Of a stretch of DNA of 53,977 nt, positions 43,941-52,249 are shown piece after piece. Location: assembly GCA_021738485.1 (NCBI GenBank), contig JAIPBX010000009.1:1-53977 (forward strand). Reading direction: 5' to 3'. The position numbers were made by a program, and so were the translations under genes. The stretch comes from Bacteroidales bacterium (GTDB lineage Bacteria; Bacteroidota; Bacteroidia; Bacteroidales; JAIPAH01). The first letter of the stretch is position 1; each line of letters opens with the position of its first letter. Under the pieces are notes generated by a model. That model was not told where the DNA came from. It did not search any database and saw nothing but the letters and a program-made list of their open reading frames with translations.

Positions 43941-44121
43941 TCACCCACAACGCATCATCCGCATCAAAACCGATGACTTTGATTGTGTTGAGCATTTTCT
44001 TTGATGTTGGGATAACAAAGGCAGGAAATGTTTTTTTCGAGCAATTAACTTGTCATAAATTGTGCACTGGTAGTCACAACCAAATTATCGGCAATAAAAT
44101 TAAATTGTTGCCGGAAATTTG
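43941..44121. repeat. Right 181-bp direct repeat with truncated HAD gene start
   Basis: This is the second copy of the HAD 5' end and promoter region (see 41899-42079). On the minus strand ATG at 43995 reads MLNTIKVIGFDADDALWV and then leaves homology, so the HAD copy is a fragment. The catalytic-loop Thr after Asp-Asp is changed to Ala. Confidence 0.8.
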
Positions 44122-44190
44122 GTGGGTGCACTCGTGTTAGACATGATCAATAAACTTTGGGAAAGATTAAGTTATAGTGGTTAGATTTTA

Positions 44191-44198
44191 TAATTTTG
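44191..44198 (+). promoter_or_regulatory. TAATTTTG -7-type box at the DUF488 gene start
   Basis: An exact TAnnTTTG match ends only 4 bp before the ATG at 44203. If used, the transcript would be nearly leaderless. No -33 element was identified. Confidence 0.25.
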
Positions 44199-44202
44199 TG
44201 AT

Positions 44203-45087
44203 ATGTACTACAGAAGAAAAATATTACTTTCTTTATTAGAGACTTTTACAGGAGGGCTGGAAAAAATCAGGCTACAAAAACTACTTTTTTTATTAGTGAG
44301 AAAGCAGGAAAAACCTTCGTTTCATTTTGTCCCCTACAAATATGGATGCTTTTCTTTTCAGGCGAATGCTGACCTGCACACGTTAACCAAGTATAATTTG
44401 GTTGAAAGTGATGACAAGAACTGGAGTATCACTTCAGATACGCCCTATTTTACCGAGTTGACTAATAAGGATCAAGAGGCCGTAAAAGCGCTGAAGCAAG
44501 AATATCAAAATGTAGCAACAGAAGAACTCATCAGAACCACTTACGTTAGCTATCCCTATTTTGCGATCAACAGCACGATTGCTCCTAAGATTCTGGAGCC
44601 CGATCAATTGGAAAAAGTAAACGACCAAAAAAGAACGAAAACAAACACTACTCTGTTTACAATTGGTTATGAAGGTATATCTCTTGAGCAATATCTCAAT
44701 AAACTAATTGTGAATGATGTTAAAGTTTTATGCGATGTTCGCAAAAATCCATTGAGCATGAAATATGGTTTTAGTAAAAACCAACTAAAAAATGCATGCG
44801 AAGGAGTTGGTATTCAGTATAAGCATATTCCCGACGTAGGTATCGTATCTGATAAGCGGCAACAGCTCAATAAGCAAAGCGATTATGACCGGCTTTTTGA
44901 ATACTATAAATCAGATGTATTGATGGATACCACAAAGCAGCAATTGGAAATTGTAGGTCTTCTGAAAAAGCATTACAGAGTAGCCTTAACCTGTTTTGAA
45001 GCCAATATTCACCAGTGCCATCGCAAACCCCTGGCGGATTCTGTGGCACAACAACCCGGATTTGAGTATGAAGTAAAACATATCTAA
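44203..45087 (+). CDS. DUF488 protein with N-terminal winged-helix-like domain
   Basis: The 294-residue protein has two parts. Residues 1-75 (RKILLSLLETFTGGLEKIRLQKLLFLLVRKQ..FHFVPYKYGCFSFQANADLHTL) resemble the 'LQKLLF..PYKYGPYS' winged-helix region of SocA/Panacea-like proteins. Residues about 155-294 are a DUF488 domain: LFTIGYEGISLEQYLNKL, LCDVRKNPLSMKYGFSK, YKHIPDVGI, and ALTCFEANIHQCHRKPLAD near the end, with conserved Cys-His. The biochemical role of DUF488 is unknown. The stop is one base before the start of the next gene, so the two are translationally coupled. It sits between an AbiE module and a type I restriction operon, so a defence function is a reasonable inference. Confidence 0.78.
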   Translation: MYYRRKILLSLLETFTGGLEKIRLQKLLFLLVRKQEKPSFHFVPYKYGCFSFQANADLHTLTKYNLVESDDKNWSITSDTPYFTELTNKDQEAVKALKQEYQNVATEELIRTTYVSYPYFAINSTIAPKILEPDQLEKVNDQKRTKTNTTLFTIGYEGISLEQYLNKLIVNDVKVLCDVRKNPLSMKYGFSKNQLKNACEGVGIQYKHIPDVGIVSDKRQQLNKQSDYDRLFEYYKSDVLMDTTKQQLEIVGLLKKHYRVALTCFEANIHQCHRKPLADSVAQQPGFEYEVKHI

Positions 45088-45088
45088 T

Positions 45089-45916
45089 ATGCCCCGAAAA
45101 AAAGTTTTAATAAACGTAACCACTTATCCTCTCCCTTCCCGTAGTTATGATGAACTTGTTTGCACTGCAGGTATTGATGAAGATGGAAACTGGGTTAGAA
45201 TTTATCCCGTTCCTTTGAGCTTTTTTCTGGATTTAAAGAGAGGTGGAAAACTCAAAAATGTTAAATACAATTGGTTTGAGATGAATTTAAAAGAACGAAA
45301 TGATGATTTCAGACCAGAGAGTTATTCTCCCGAGAATTATGATTTCAGCGATCTGGAATTCAAAGGATATCTTGATACCAAAAGCAACTGGGCAGAAAGA
45401 AAAGAATGGTGCCTGAAGAATGTTTACACCAACCTTAGTCAACTCCTCAATGACTCAAAAGACCCTAAAAATGTATCTCTTGCAACTTTTAAACCGTCCG
45501 GAATCCTCGATTTCATCATTGAACCTGACAATCGCGAATGGAAAAATGAGTGGAAGGAACTTAGAAAACAGCAAAGCTTGTTTGAGGATGTGAAGGAGCC
45601 TGAAAAGATGATTCCCAAGCTCCCATACAAATTTTATTACAAGTTTAAGGATGATGAAGGTAAAGAATCCAGATTAATGATTGAGGATTGGGAAATTGGC
45701 GCACTGTATTGGAATTGTTTAAGAGCAGCAGAAGATGATGAAGAAAAAGCCTTAGAGAAAGTACGCGAAAAATTTGAACGTAAGTTTATTGAAAAGAAAG
45801 ATTTGTATTTATTCCTGGGTACCACAAAACAATGGCATATGCGGAGAGCAAATAATCCCTTTGTCATAATTGGTGTATTTTATCCAAAGAGAGATGATCA
45901 GATGAAATTATTTTAA
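45089..45916 (+). CDS. Conserved protein of unknown function, partner of the DUF488 gene
   Basis: The 275-residue protein starts MPRKKVLINVTTYPLPSRSYDELVCTAGID with a YPVPLSFFLDLKR stretch. The middle is acidic and charged, then IEDWEIGALYWNCLRAAED, and it ends FLGTTKQWHMRRANNPFVIIGVFYPKRDD. No catalytic motif, membrane segment or signal peptide is visible. The spacing of one base to the DUF488 gene implies a two-gene unit with coupled translation, and I have the impression that such pairs recur in defence islands. GC content is low, like the DUF488 gene and unlike hsdM. Confidence 0.75.
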   Translation: MPRKKVLINVTTYPLPSRSYDELVCTAGIDEDGNWVRIYPVPLSFFLDLKRGGKLKNVKYNWFEMNLKERNDDFRPESYSPENYDFSDLEFKGYLDTKSNWAERKEWCLKNVYTNLSQLLNDSKDPKNVSLATFKPSGILDFIIEPDNREWKNEWKELRKQQSLFEDVKEPEKMIPKLPYKFYYKFKDDEGKESRLMIEDWEIGALYWNCLRAAEDDEEKALEKVREKFERKFIEKKDLYLFLGTTKQWHMRRANNPFVIIGVFYPKRDDQMKLF

Positions 45917-46036
45917 GCCAAGGCTGGATTATTTCTCAAACATACTGCTTTATAGATTCTAGTTAGAAAAATTATGATTCCACCAATTTTTCTTACCTTC
46001 ATCCCTTCAAAAAACCAACACTGACATCACAAAAAC

Positions 46037-47494
46037 ATGTTTGAACAGACTTTCAAAAATATAGACGATGTGCTTTGGAAAGACGCCGGCGCCGACAGCG
46101 AACTGGATTACATCGGGCAGACTTCATGGATTTTATTTCTCAGATATCTGGATGAACTGGAAAAGATTAAGGCCGACGAGGCAGAGCTGCGGGGCGAAAG
46201 CTATGAGTTTATCCTTGATGAACAGTACCGCTGGGAAACATGGGCGATGCCCAAAGGCTCGGATGGGAAGCTGAACCACAACAAAGCGCTGACCGGACCG
46301 GATTTGGTGGAGTTTGTCAACACTAAACTTTTCCCTTACCTGGCAAGGTTCAAACAAAAATCGGCCGATAACCCCCAGACCATCGAATATAAAATCGGCG
46401 AGATTTTTTCGGAGTTGCAGAACAAAATTCAAAGCGGGTATAATCTCCGCGAGGTGCTGGAGCGGGTGGATGAGCTGGAGTTTAATACGCAAAAGCAAAA
46501 ACACGAACTAAGCCACCTTTATGAGACGAAAATCAAAAACATGGGCAACGCCGGACGGAACGGCGGCCAGTATTACACGCCGCGTCCGTTGATCCGGGCG
46601 ATGGTGGAAGTGACCCAGCCGCAAATCGGCGAAACCGTGTATGACGCCGCTGCGGGCTCCTGCGGGTTTTTATGCGAAGCGTTCAATTACATGTACGAGC
46701 GCATGGAAAAGACCACGGCCAATCTCGAAACCATCCAGGAAAAAACCTTTTTTGGGAAGGAGAAAAAGAACCTGGCCTATGTCATTGGCATTATGAACAT
46801 GATTCTGCATGGCATCGAAGCGCCCAACCTGATTCATACCAACACGCTGGGCGAGAACATCCGCCACATCCAGGAGAAAGACCGTTATCATGTCATTCTG
46901 GCCAATCCGCCTTTCGGGGGGAAGGAACGCCCGGAAATCAAACAGAATTTCGATATCAAAACCGGCGAAACGGCTTTTCTTTTCCTGCAGCATTTTATCA
47001 AAAGCTTGAAAACCGGGGGCCGGGCAGCCATCGTTATTAAGAACACGTTTTTAAGCAATGCCGACAATGCCTCCATCAGTCTGCGCAAATACCTGCTCGA
47101 AAGTAGCCACCTGCATACGATTCTCGACATGCCGCAAAACACGTTTCTGGGCGCGGGCGTAAAAACCGTAGTATTGTTTTTCCAGAAAGGAGAACCCACA
47201 AAAAATATCTGGTACTACCAGTTACAGCCGGGACGAACACTCGGGAAAACCAGTCCGCTCAACGACGACGACATGCAAGAGTTTATCAAACTCCAGCCCG
47301 ACAAACCGGAAACCGAAAAGAGCTGGAATTATAAGATTGGGGATTTGAACACGGAAACATACGACTTGTCGGTAAAAAACCCCAACACCCCTGAAGAAGC
47401 CCCACTCCGCAGACCGGAAGATATCCTGGAGGAAATGGAAAACCTGGATGAAGAAACCAACGCCATTCTGAAATCTTTAAAGGATTTGATATGA
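46037..47494 (+). CDS. hsdM: Type I restriction-modification system, M subunit (adenine methyltransferase)
   Basis: The 485-residue protein has the HsdM N-terminal helical domain, the TPRPLIRAMV linker, motif I DAAAGSCGF (203-211), and the catalytic N6-adenine motif NPPFGG (290-294). The C-terminal region binds HsdS. It methylates adenine in the target sequence defined by HsdS. Length resembles type IB enzymes such as EcoAI. Its stop overlaps the start of the ORF6N gene by 4 bp (ATGA), not that of hsdS as would be usual. GC content is clearly higher than in the AbiE and DUF488 genes. Confidence 0.92.
   Translation: MFEQTFKNIDDVLWKDAGADSELDYIGQTSWILFLRYLDELEKIKADEAELRGESYEFILDEQYRWETWAMPKGSDGKLNHNKALTGPDLVEFVNTKLFPYLARFKQKSADNPQTIEYKIGEIFSELQNKIQSGYNLREVLERVDELEFNTQKQKHELSHLYETKIKNMGNAGRNGGQYYTPRPLIRAMVEVTQPQIGETVYDAAAGSCGFLCEAFNYMYERMEKTTANLETIQEKTFFGKEKKNLAYVIGIMNMILHGIEAPNLIHTNTLGENIRHIQEKDRYHVILANPPFGGKERPEIKQNFDIKTGETAFLFLQHFIKSLKTGGRAAIVIKNTFLSNADNASISLRKYLLESSHLHTILDMPQNTFLGAGVKTVVLFFQKGEPTKNIWYYQLQPGRTLGKTSPLNDDDMQEFIKLQPDKPETEKSWNYKIGDLNTETYDLSVKNPNTPEEAPLRRPEDILEEMENLDEETNAILKSLKDLI
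47468..47494 (+). repeat. Left 27-bp direct repeat bracketing the ORF6N gene
   Basis: The segment from CTGAAATCTTTAAAGGA to the ATGA overlap recurs at 47824-47850 with one mismatch. It encodes the last residues of HsdM (LKSLKDLI) and the start/stop overlap. Confidence 0.9.
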
Positions 47495-47850
47495 CAGATT
47501 ACCTGGCGAAAAAGGACGTAAAAGAGATTCAGCAGCGTATCCTTGTGTTTAGGGGCGAATATGTCATGGTCGACAAAGACTTGGCCGAAATTTATGAGGT
47601 GAAAACCAAAGCGTTGAACCAGGCTGTTAAAAGGAATGAGGAAAGATTTCCCGAAGACTTTAGTTTTCAATTGACAAAGCAGGAAAAGGATCAACTGGTC
47701 ACAAATTGTGACCGGTTGCTTATTAACAATGAAAACATGGTTTTTCATTTTGGGGCATCACTAAAGGATCTGGGTAAAAAGTGGTTTGCTTTTTCAAAAA
47801 TGGAACGCGATGTTTTTAGTTTACTGAAATCTTTAAAGGAGTTGATATGA
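47491..47850 (+). CDS. ORF6N (KilA-N-like) domain protein inserted between hsdM and hsdS
   Basis: The 119-residue protein has the ORF6N core: ILVFRGEYVMVDKDLAEIYEVKTKALNQAVKRNEERFPEDFSFQLTKQE. Such domains are DNA-binding modules of phages and mobile elements. It starts within the hsdM stop (ATGA) and ends within the hsdS start (ATGA), so all three genes are translationally coupled. Its last residues LLKSLKELI copy the end of HsdM because of the flanking direct repeat. Full-length homologues with a C-terminal domain exist; this copy carries little beyond the DNA-binding part. A regulatory or phage-sensing role is speculative. Confidence 0.88.
   Translation: MTDYLAKKDVKEIQQRILVFRGEYVMVDKDLAEIYEVKTKALNQAVKRNEERFPEDFSFQLTKQEKDQLVTNCDRLLINNENMVFHFGASLKDLGKKWFAFSKMERDVFSLLKSLKELI
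47824..47850 (+). repeat. Right 27-bp direct repeat bracketing the ORF6N gene
   Basis: It matches 47468-47494 at 26 of 27 positions. The period is 356 bp. Recombination between the copies would delete ORF6N exactly and leave hsdM and hsdS with a single ATGA overlap. Confidence 0.9.
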
Positions 47851-49112
47851 GAAAGGGTTGGGCAGTTAAATATTTGAAAGAACTTGCCTCTATAATGTAT
47901 GGCCATACAGCTAAGGCAGGTATGGATGAAGAGGGCCCTAAGTATTTGAGAATAACAGATATTCAGAATGATAATGTTAACTGGGATAGTGTCCCTCATT
48001 GTAAGCCTCTAGGTTATGAAATAGAGAAATATAAATTGAAAAAAAATGATATAGTTTTCGCTAGAACAGGAGCAACAACCGGTAAAAGTTTTTTGATAGA
48101 AAATAATCATAATGCGGTTTTTGCTTCATATCTTATTCGCGTTCAAATAAAAGATCGAAATTTATATTCAAAATTTCTGTTCTACTTTTTTAAAAGTCCT
48201 ATTTATTGGAATAGAATTCAAAAAGGTATATCAGGCAGCACACAAGGTGGATTTAATGCCAAAAAGCTGGGAAATTTACAAATCCCCATCCCCCCACTCC
48301 CCGAACAAAAACAAATCGTCGCCATCCTGGACCAGGCCTTCGAGGCCATCGACCGGGCCAAAGCCAATATCGAAAAGAATATCCAAAACGCCCGCGAGCT
48401 TTTTCAAAGTAAGCTGGATGAGATGTTTGCTCAGAAAGGGGACAATTGGGAAGGAGCAAAGCTCAGGAAAATATGCCAGACAACTTCAAATATTAAATGG
48501 GATGAGGTTGATGATTACTATTATGAATATATTGATTTGAGTTCAGTATCAAGAGATAGTTTTAATATTACATATACAAAAACTATTTCGGCACAAAATG
48601 CTCCAAGTCGTGCAAAAAAATTAATAAAAGAAAATGATGTATTGTTTGCAACAACAAGGCCAACTTTAAAAAGAGTAACAATTGTTCCCCACAAATATTC
48701 TAATCAGATATGTAGTACTGGTTTTGCTGTTCTAAGGTGTATTGAAAATCAAGTTAAACCAAAATGGATATTCTACTTTCTGCAATCAAGTGAATTTATG
48801 GAAAAGATTGAAGCTAGCCAAAGAGGGGCAAGTTATCCTGCAGTTACAGATAAAGACGTTAAAGATAATTCCATTGTTTTTCCAAAGTCTCTCGATGTCC
48901 AAGAACATTTAACTTTAAAATTAGATAATATAAGAATTAAAACTGAGCATTTAATTTCACAATATATAGCTAAAACAAAATCTTTAGAAGAACTCAAAAA
49001 ATCCCTGCTTCAAAAAGCATTTGAAGGAGAATTGACCCAAAAAGATGCGGAAGAGATATCATCTGCCGGGCTGGCGGCTGAGCCGGAAGCCGCTTACGAG
49101 ACCAAAAAATAA
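47847..49112 (+). CDS. hsdS: Type I restriction-modification system, specificity subunit
   Basis: The 421-residue protein has two target-recognition domains (about 1-145 and 200-385). They are separated by a conserved helical spacer (about 148-193, PPLPEQKQIVAILDQAFEAIDRAKANI) and closed by a second spacer-like segment (SLEELKKSLLQKAFEGELTQ). Each recognition domain reads half of a bipartite site. The recognition domains are AT-rich and the spacer GC-rich, which shows past exchange of recognition domains. The start overlaps the ORF6N stop by 4 bp. hsdR follows 5 bp after its stop. Confidence 0.92.
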   Translation: MRKGWAVKYLKELASIMYGHTAKAGMDEEGPKYLRITDIQNDNVNWDSVPHCKPLGYEIEKYKLKKNDIVFARTGATTGKSFLIENNHNAVFASYLIRVQIKDRNLYSKFLFYFFKSPIYWNRIQKGISGSTQGGFNAKKLGNLQIPIPPLPEQKQIVAILDQAFEAIDRAKANIEKNIQNARELFQSKLDEMFAQKGDNWEGAKLRKICQTTSNIKWDEVDDYYYEYIDLSSVSRDSFNITYTKTISAQNAPSRAKKLIKENDVLFATTRPTLKRVTIVPHKYSNQICSTGFAVLRCIENQVKPKWIFYFLQSSEFMEKIEASQRGASYPAVTDKDVKDNSIVFPKSLDVQEHLTLKLDNIRIKTEHLISQYIAKTKSLEELKKSLLQKAFEGELTQKDAEEISSAGLAAEPEAAYETKK

Positions 49113-49117
49113 AAACT

Positions 49118-51496
49118 ATGAACGAAGCCGAAACCGAATATCACTACATCGATCCCGCATTGAAACAAGCCGGTTGGGGCGTGGTGGAGGGCAGCCGCAT
49201 CCGCAAGCAGTTTCCTATTACCAAGGGACGGTTAATCGGTAACGGCAGGCGCGAACGACCCCTTAAGGCCGACTATGTGCTTCAGTATAAAAACCGCAAC
49301 CTGGCCGTTGTTGAGGGAAAATCGGATGAGGAATACTACACCAAAGGGGTGGGGCAGGCCAAGGATTATGCAGAACGGCTGCAAGTGCGCTATACGTATG
49401 CTACCAATGGGTTGAAAATTTATGGCATCGACATGGAGCAGGCGCTGGAAGGAGACGTCAATAAATTCCCTACCCCGTATGAGCTTTGGGAAATGACCTC
49501 TCCGGCAACGGATGACCCCCGAAAAAAAGAAATTGAAAACTGGCGCGAACGGCTCTTTTCTATTCCTTTCGAGGATAAAAGCGGCACCTGGCAGCCACGT
49601 TATTACCAGGAAAATGCCATTACCAAAACCATTGAGGCCATCGCCCGCGGACAGGCCCGGATTCTGCTCACGCTGGCTACAGGAACCGGCAAAACGGCCA
49701 TTGCCTTCCAAATCGCCTGGAAGCTCTTTCATGCCAAATGGAACCTGCAACGCGACGGAAAGCGCAGACCGCGTATCCTTTTCCTGGCCGACAGAAACCT
49801 GTTGGCCGACCAGGCCTTCAATGCGTTTAATGCCTTCGAGGAGGAAGCGCTGGTACGCATCGCTCCCGATGAAATTCGTAAAAAAGGAAAAGTGCCCACC
49901 AACGGCAGCATCTTTTTTACTATTTTCCAAACGTTTATGACCGGACCCGACGAGTCGCCCAATTTCGGCGAATATCCCCGCGACTTTTTCGATTTTATCA
50001 TCATCGACGAATGTCACCGTGGCGGCGCCAACGATGAAAGCACCTGGCGGGCGATTATGGAATATTTCAGTCCGGCGGTGCAGTTAGGTCTTACAGCAAC
50101 ACCCAAGCGCGAGGTCAACCGAGATACCTACGCCTATTTCGGCGAGCCGGTTTACATTTATTCACTCAAAGAAGGGATCAACGACGGGTTCCTTACCCCG
50201 TTTAAGGTCAAGGAAGTCAGTACCACTATCGATACGTACAGGTACACTTCCGATGATATCGTGGAGGAAGGCGAGCCGGAATATGAAAGAGAATATAAGG
50301 AAGAAGATTTTAACCGGATCATTGAAATCAAAGACCGGGAGGAATACCGCGTGAAGCTGTTGATGGGTATGATGAACCAGAATCAAAAAACGTTGGTATT
50401 TTGCGCCAAACAGTTGCACGCATTAGCCATTCGCGATTTGATAAATCAACATGCCGACAGCAACAACCCGCACTACTGCCATCGCGTAACTGCCGATGAT
50501 GGGGGCATAGGAGAGCAACACCTGCGCGATTTTCAGGACAACGAGAAAAGCATCCCTACGGTGCTCACCACTTCCCAAAAACTCAGTACAGGCGTAGATG
50601 CCCCGGAAATCAGGAATATCGTTTTGCTGCGCCCGATTAATTCCATTGTGGAGTTCAAGCAAATCATCGGGAGAGGCACACGGCTTTACGAAGGGAAGGA
50701 TTATTTCACCATTTACGATTTTGTGAATGCCCACCATCTTTTCCAGGACCCCGAATGGGACGGCGAACCTATCGCGCCGGAACCTGCGGGTGGAGGAGGT
50801 CAGCAGCCTTGCCCGGTATGCGTTCAAAATCCATGCGTTTGCGAGCGTACACCACCGGAACCATGTCCGGTTTGCGGGCAAAATCCTTGTATCTGCGAAC
50901 GCCCGTCCCGTCAATGGGTAAAAATTAAACTCTCCGACCACAAGGTAAGGGAGCTGGATTCCATGGTAAAAACAACTTTCTGGAGTCCCGAAGGAAAACC
51001 CATATCCGCAGAAGAGTTCATTACCCGGCTATTCGGCGATTTGCCTTCATACTTCAAAAACGAAGAGGAGCTGAGGAGAATCTGGAGCATACCCGATACC
51101 CGTAAAAAACTGCTGAAAGAACTTAGCGAAAAAGGGTATACCGAATCGCAGCTTGAGGACTTGCGTAAACTTGTGCATGGCGAAGACAGCGACCTGTATG
51201 ATGTGTTAAGTTATGTGGCTTACCATAAAGACATGGTCCCGAGAATGGAAAGAGCCCAAAACGCCAAAGTATATCTCAACAGCTACAACCACAAACAACA
51301 GCAATTCCTCAATTTTGTCCTGGAGCAATACGTCAGAGACGGCGTCAAAGAGCTCGACGACGCCAAACTCCCCGATCTCTTAGAATTAAAATACCAATCC
51401 ATTGCCGATGCCAAAGCCGAACTCGGAGACATCCAATCCATTCGCGAAACCTTCATCAAATTTCAGGAACATTTGTACCAGGGAGAGGCGATATAG
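49118..51496 (+). CDS. hsdR: Type I restriction-modification system, R subunit (translocase/endonuclease)
   Basis: The 792-residue protein has an N-terminal PD-(D/E)xK nuclease (Asp52, Glu66, Lys68 in ADYVLQYKNRNLAVVEGKSD) and superfamily 2 helicase motifs: Walker A ATGTGKT (187-193), DECH (297-300), LGLTATPKR, TSQKLSTGVDAPEI and IIGRGTRL. A C-terminal helical domain contacts HsdM. Two tandem cysteine motifs CPVCxQNPCxCER occur at 565-577 and 583-595, after a GGGGQQ linker. It translocates DNA and cleaves unmodified DNA. Length is close to type IB HsdR. No terminator is evident downstream. Confidence 0.92.
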   Translation: MNEAETEYHYIDPALKQAGWGVVEGSRIRKQFPITKGRLIGNGRRERPLKADYVLQYKNRNLAVVEGKSDEEYYTKGVGQAKDYAERLQVRYTYATNGLKIYGIDMEQALEGDVNKFPTPYELWEMTSPATDDPRKKEIENWRERLFSIPFEDKSGTWQPRYYQENAITKTIEAIARGQARILLTLATGTGKTAIAFQIAWKLFHAKWNLQRDGKRRPRILFLADRNLLADQAFNAFNAFEEEALVRIAPDEIRKKGKVPTNGSIFFTIFQTFMTGPDESPNFGEYPRDFFDFIIIDECHRGGANDESTWRAIMEYFSPAVQLGLTATPKREVNRDTYAYFGEPVYIYSLKEGINDGFLTPFKVKEVSTTIDTYRYTSDDIVEEGEPEYEREYKEEDFNRIIEIKDREEYRVKLLMGMMNQNQKTLVFCAKQLHALAIRDLINQHADSNNPHYCHRVTADDGGIGEQHLRDFQDNEKSIPTVLTTSQKLSTGVDAPEIRNIVLLRPINSIVEFKQIIGRGTRLYEGKDYFTIYDFVNAHHLFQDPEWDGEPIAPEPAGGGGQQPCPVCVQNPCVCERTPPEPCPVCGQNPCICERPSRQWVKIKLSDHKVRELDSMVKTTFWSPEGKPISAEEFITRLFGDLPSYFKNEEELRRIWSIPDTRKKLLKELSEKGYTESQLEDLRKLVHGEDSDLYDVLSYVAYHKDMVPRMERAQNAKVYLNSYNHKQQQFLNFVLEQYVRDGVKELDDAKLPDLLELKYQSIADAKAELGDIQSIRETFIKFQEHLYQGEAI

Positions 51497-51648
51497 GATT
51501 TCATAAACCCTTCAGGCTTAATTATGCGATACAGAAAGGCTGTTTTCATATTAATGCCTGTGAGATATTTTTTTTATGTAATCATACATCCAGGTATCAA
51601 TGTAATTCAATCATTTCGTTAAAAAGGGCGAAGTCCTGATCTGTAGAA
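51497..51648. other. Spacer downstream of hsdR
   Basis: AT-rich sequence with no recognisable gene or hairpin; the REP-like block begins at its right edge. Confidence 0.4.
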
Positions 51649-51870
51649 GCACAGGGTGGAATGAAATGGAACCCTGTGTATATGGAAAGATGCATAATCA
51701 GAGGGCTGAAAGCCCGACACGTAATAATGATTTGGATAATGCGAAGGTTTAATGTTGTAGCTGATTACGTTACGCTCTTTCAGAGCTTTAGTATTAACAT
51801 TGGAAATTCTATCACAGGGTTCCGCTGCGCTTCACCCTGTGCTTTTACCCGGATGCCTTTCAGGCATTTT
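51649..51870. repeat. REP-like palindromic repeat cluster
   Basis: A block CACAGGGTGGAAT..GGAACCCTGTG near 51651-51679 is repeated in inverted orientation as CACAGGGTTCC..CACCCTGTG near 51813-51842. Between and after them are the hairpins GGGCTGAAAGCCC (near 51703), GCTCTTTCAGAGC (near 51775) and ATGCCTTTCAGGCAT (near 51853). This resembles the palindromic repeats mobilised by REP-associated tyrosine transposases; no such transposase gene is in the window. Confidence 0.6.
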
Positions 51871-51952
51871 TTAGATTGTACAATGAAGGTTCATTATGTC
51901 ATACGTTAATTATTTCCCTATGATCAAGATTTAGGGGGCAACATCCGCCGGA

Positions 51953-52114
51953 ATGACAGAAAAAAATATGGCTTTTCGTGACTGGATAGGGGGTCAGCTT
52001 GCTCCGGTATATGCACTCCCGGAGAAAAGTGATAAAGCAGGCTATTCGTTTACACATGTTTCATCCGGATTTTCGAAAAAAGGGGTTTTAGCCGGCGGCA
52101 TTACGGTAAATTAG
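51953..52114 (+). CDS. Small ORF or truncated gene end (53 codons)
   Basis: ATG 51953 opens MTEKNMAFRDWIGGQLAPVY, with further residues ending GFSKKGVLAGGITVN and a TAG at 52112-52114. The composition is protein-like (W, G-rich turns, no low complexity) and unlike the surrounding palindromes. It could be a genuine small protein or the end of a gene broken by insertion events around the IS110 element. No family recognised. The frame is closed 18 bp upstream of the ATG. Confidence 0.35.
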   Translation: MTEKNMAFRDWIGGQLAPVYALPEKSDKAGYSFTHVSSGFSKKGVLAGGITVN

Positions 52115-52129
52115 GAGGTCCCTCAGTCT

Positions 52130-52249
52130 GCGCCTAAGGCGCCTCCATCGGGATGAACTGTGTTAAATTCCAAATTATATCCAAAATTTTTTAATATTTT
52201 TTTCCGAAAACCCCTTTTTAATTGTGGAGGGGATTTTCGGAAAAAAAGA
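52130..52249. repeat. Hairpins at the 3' side of the IS110 transposase
   Basis: GCGCCTAAGGCGC-type hairpin near 52130, then a long inverted repeat with arms 52197-52215 and 52228-52247 (one mismatch over 19 bp) ending 2 bp before the transposase stop. It may be the right end structure of the element or a transcript-end hairpin; there is no T-run on the minus strand. Confidence 0.5.

Noticed and set aside
43941-43995. Second functional HAD phosphatase gene
   Set aside because: Only the first 18 codons remain before homology ends; it is part of the flanking duplication.
52197-52247. Inverted repeat near the transposase stop as a Rho-independent terminator
   Set aside because: Neither strand has a proper T-run after the stem; kept only as an element-end hairpin.
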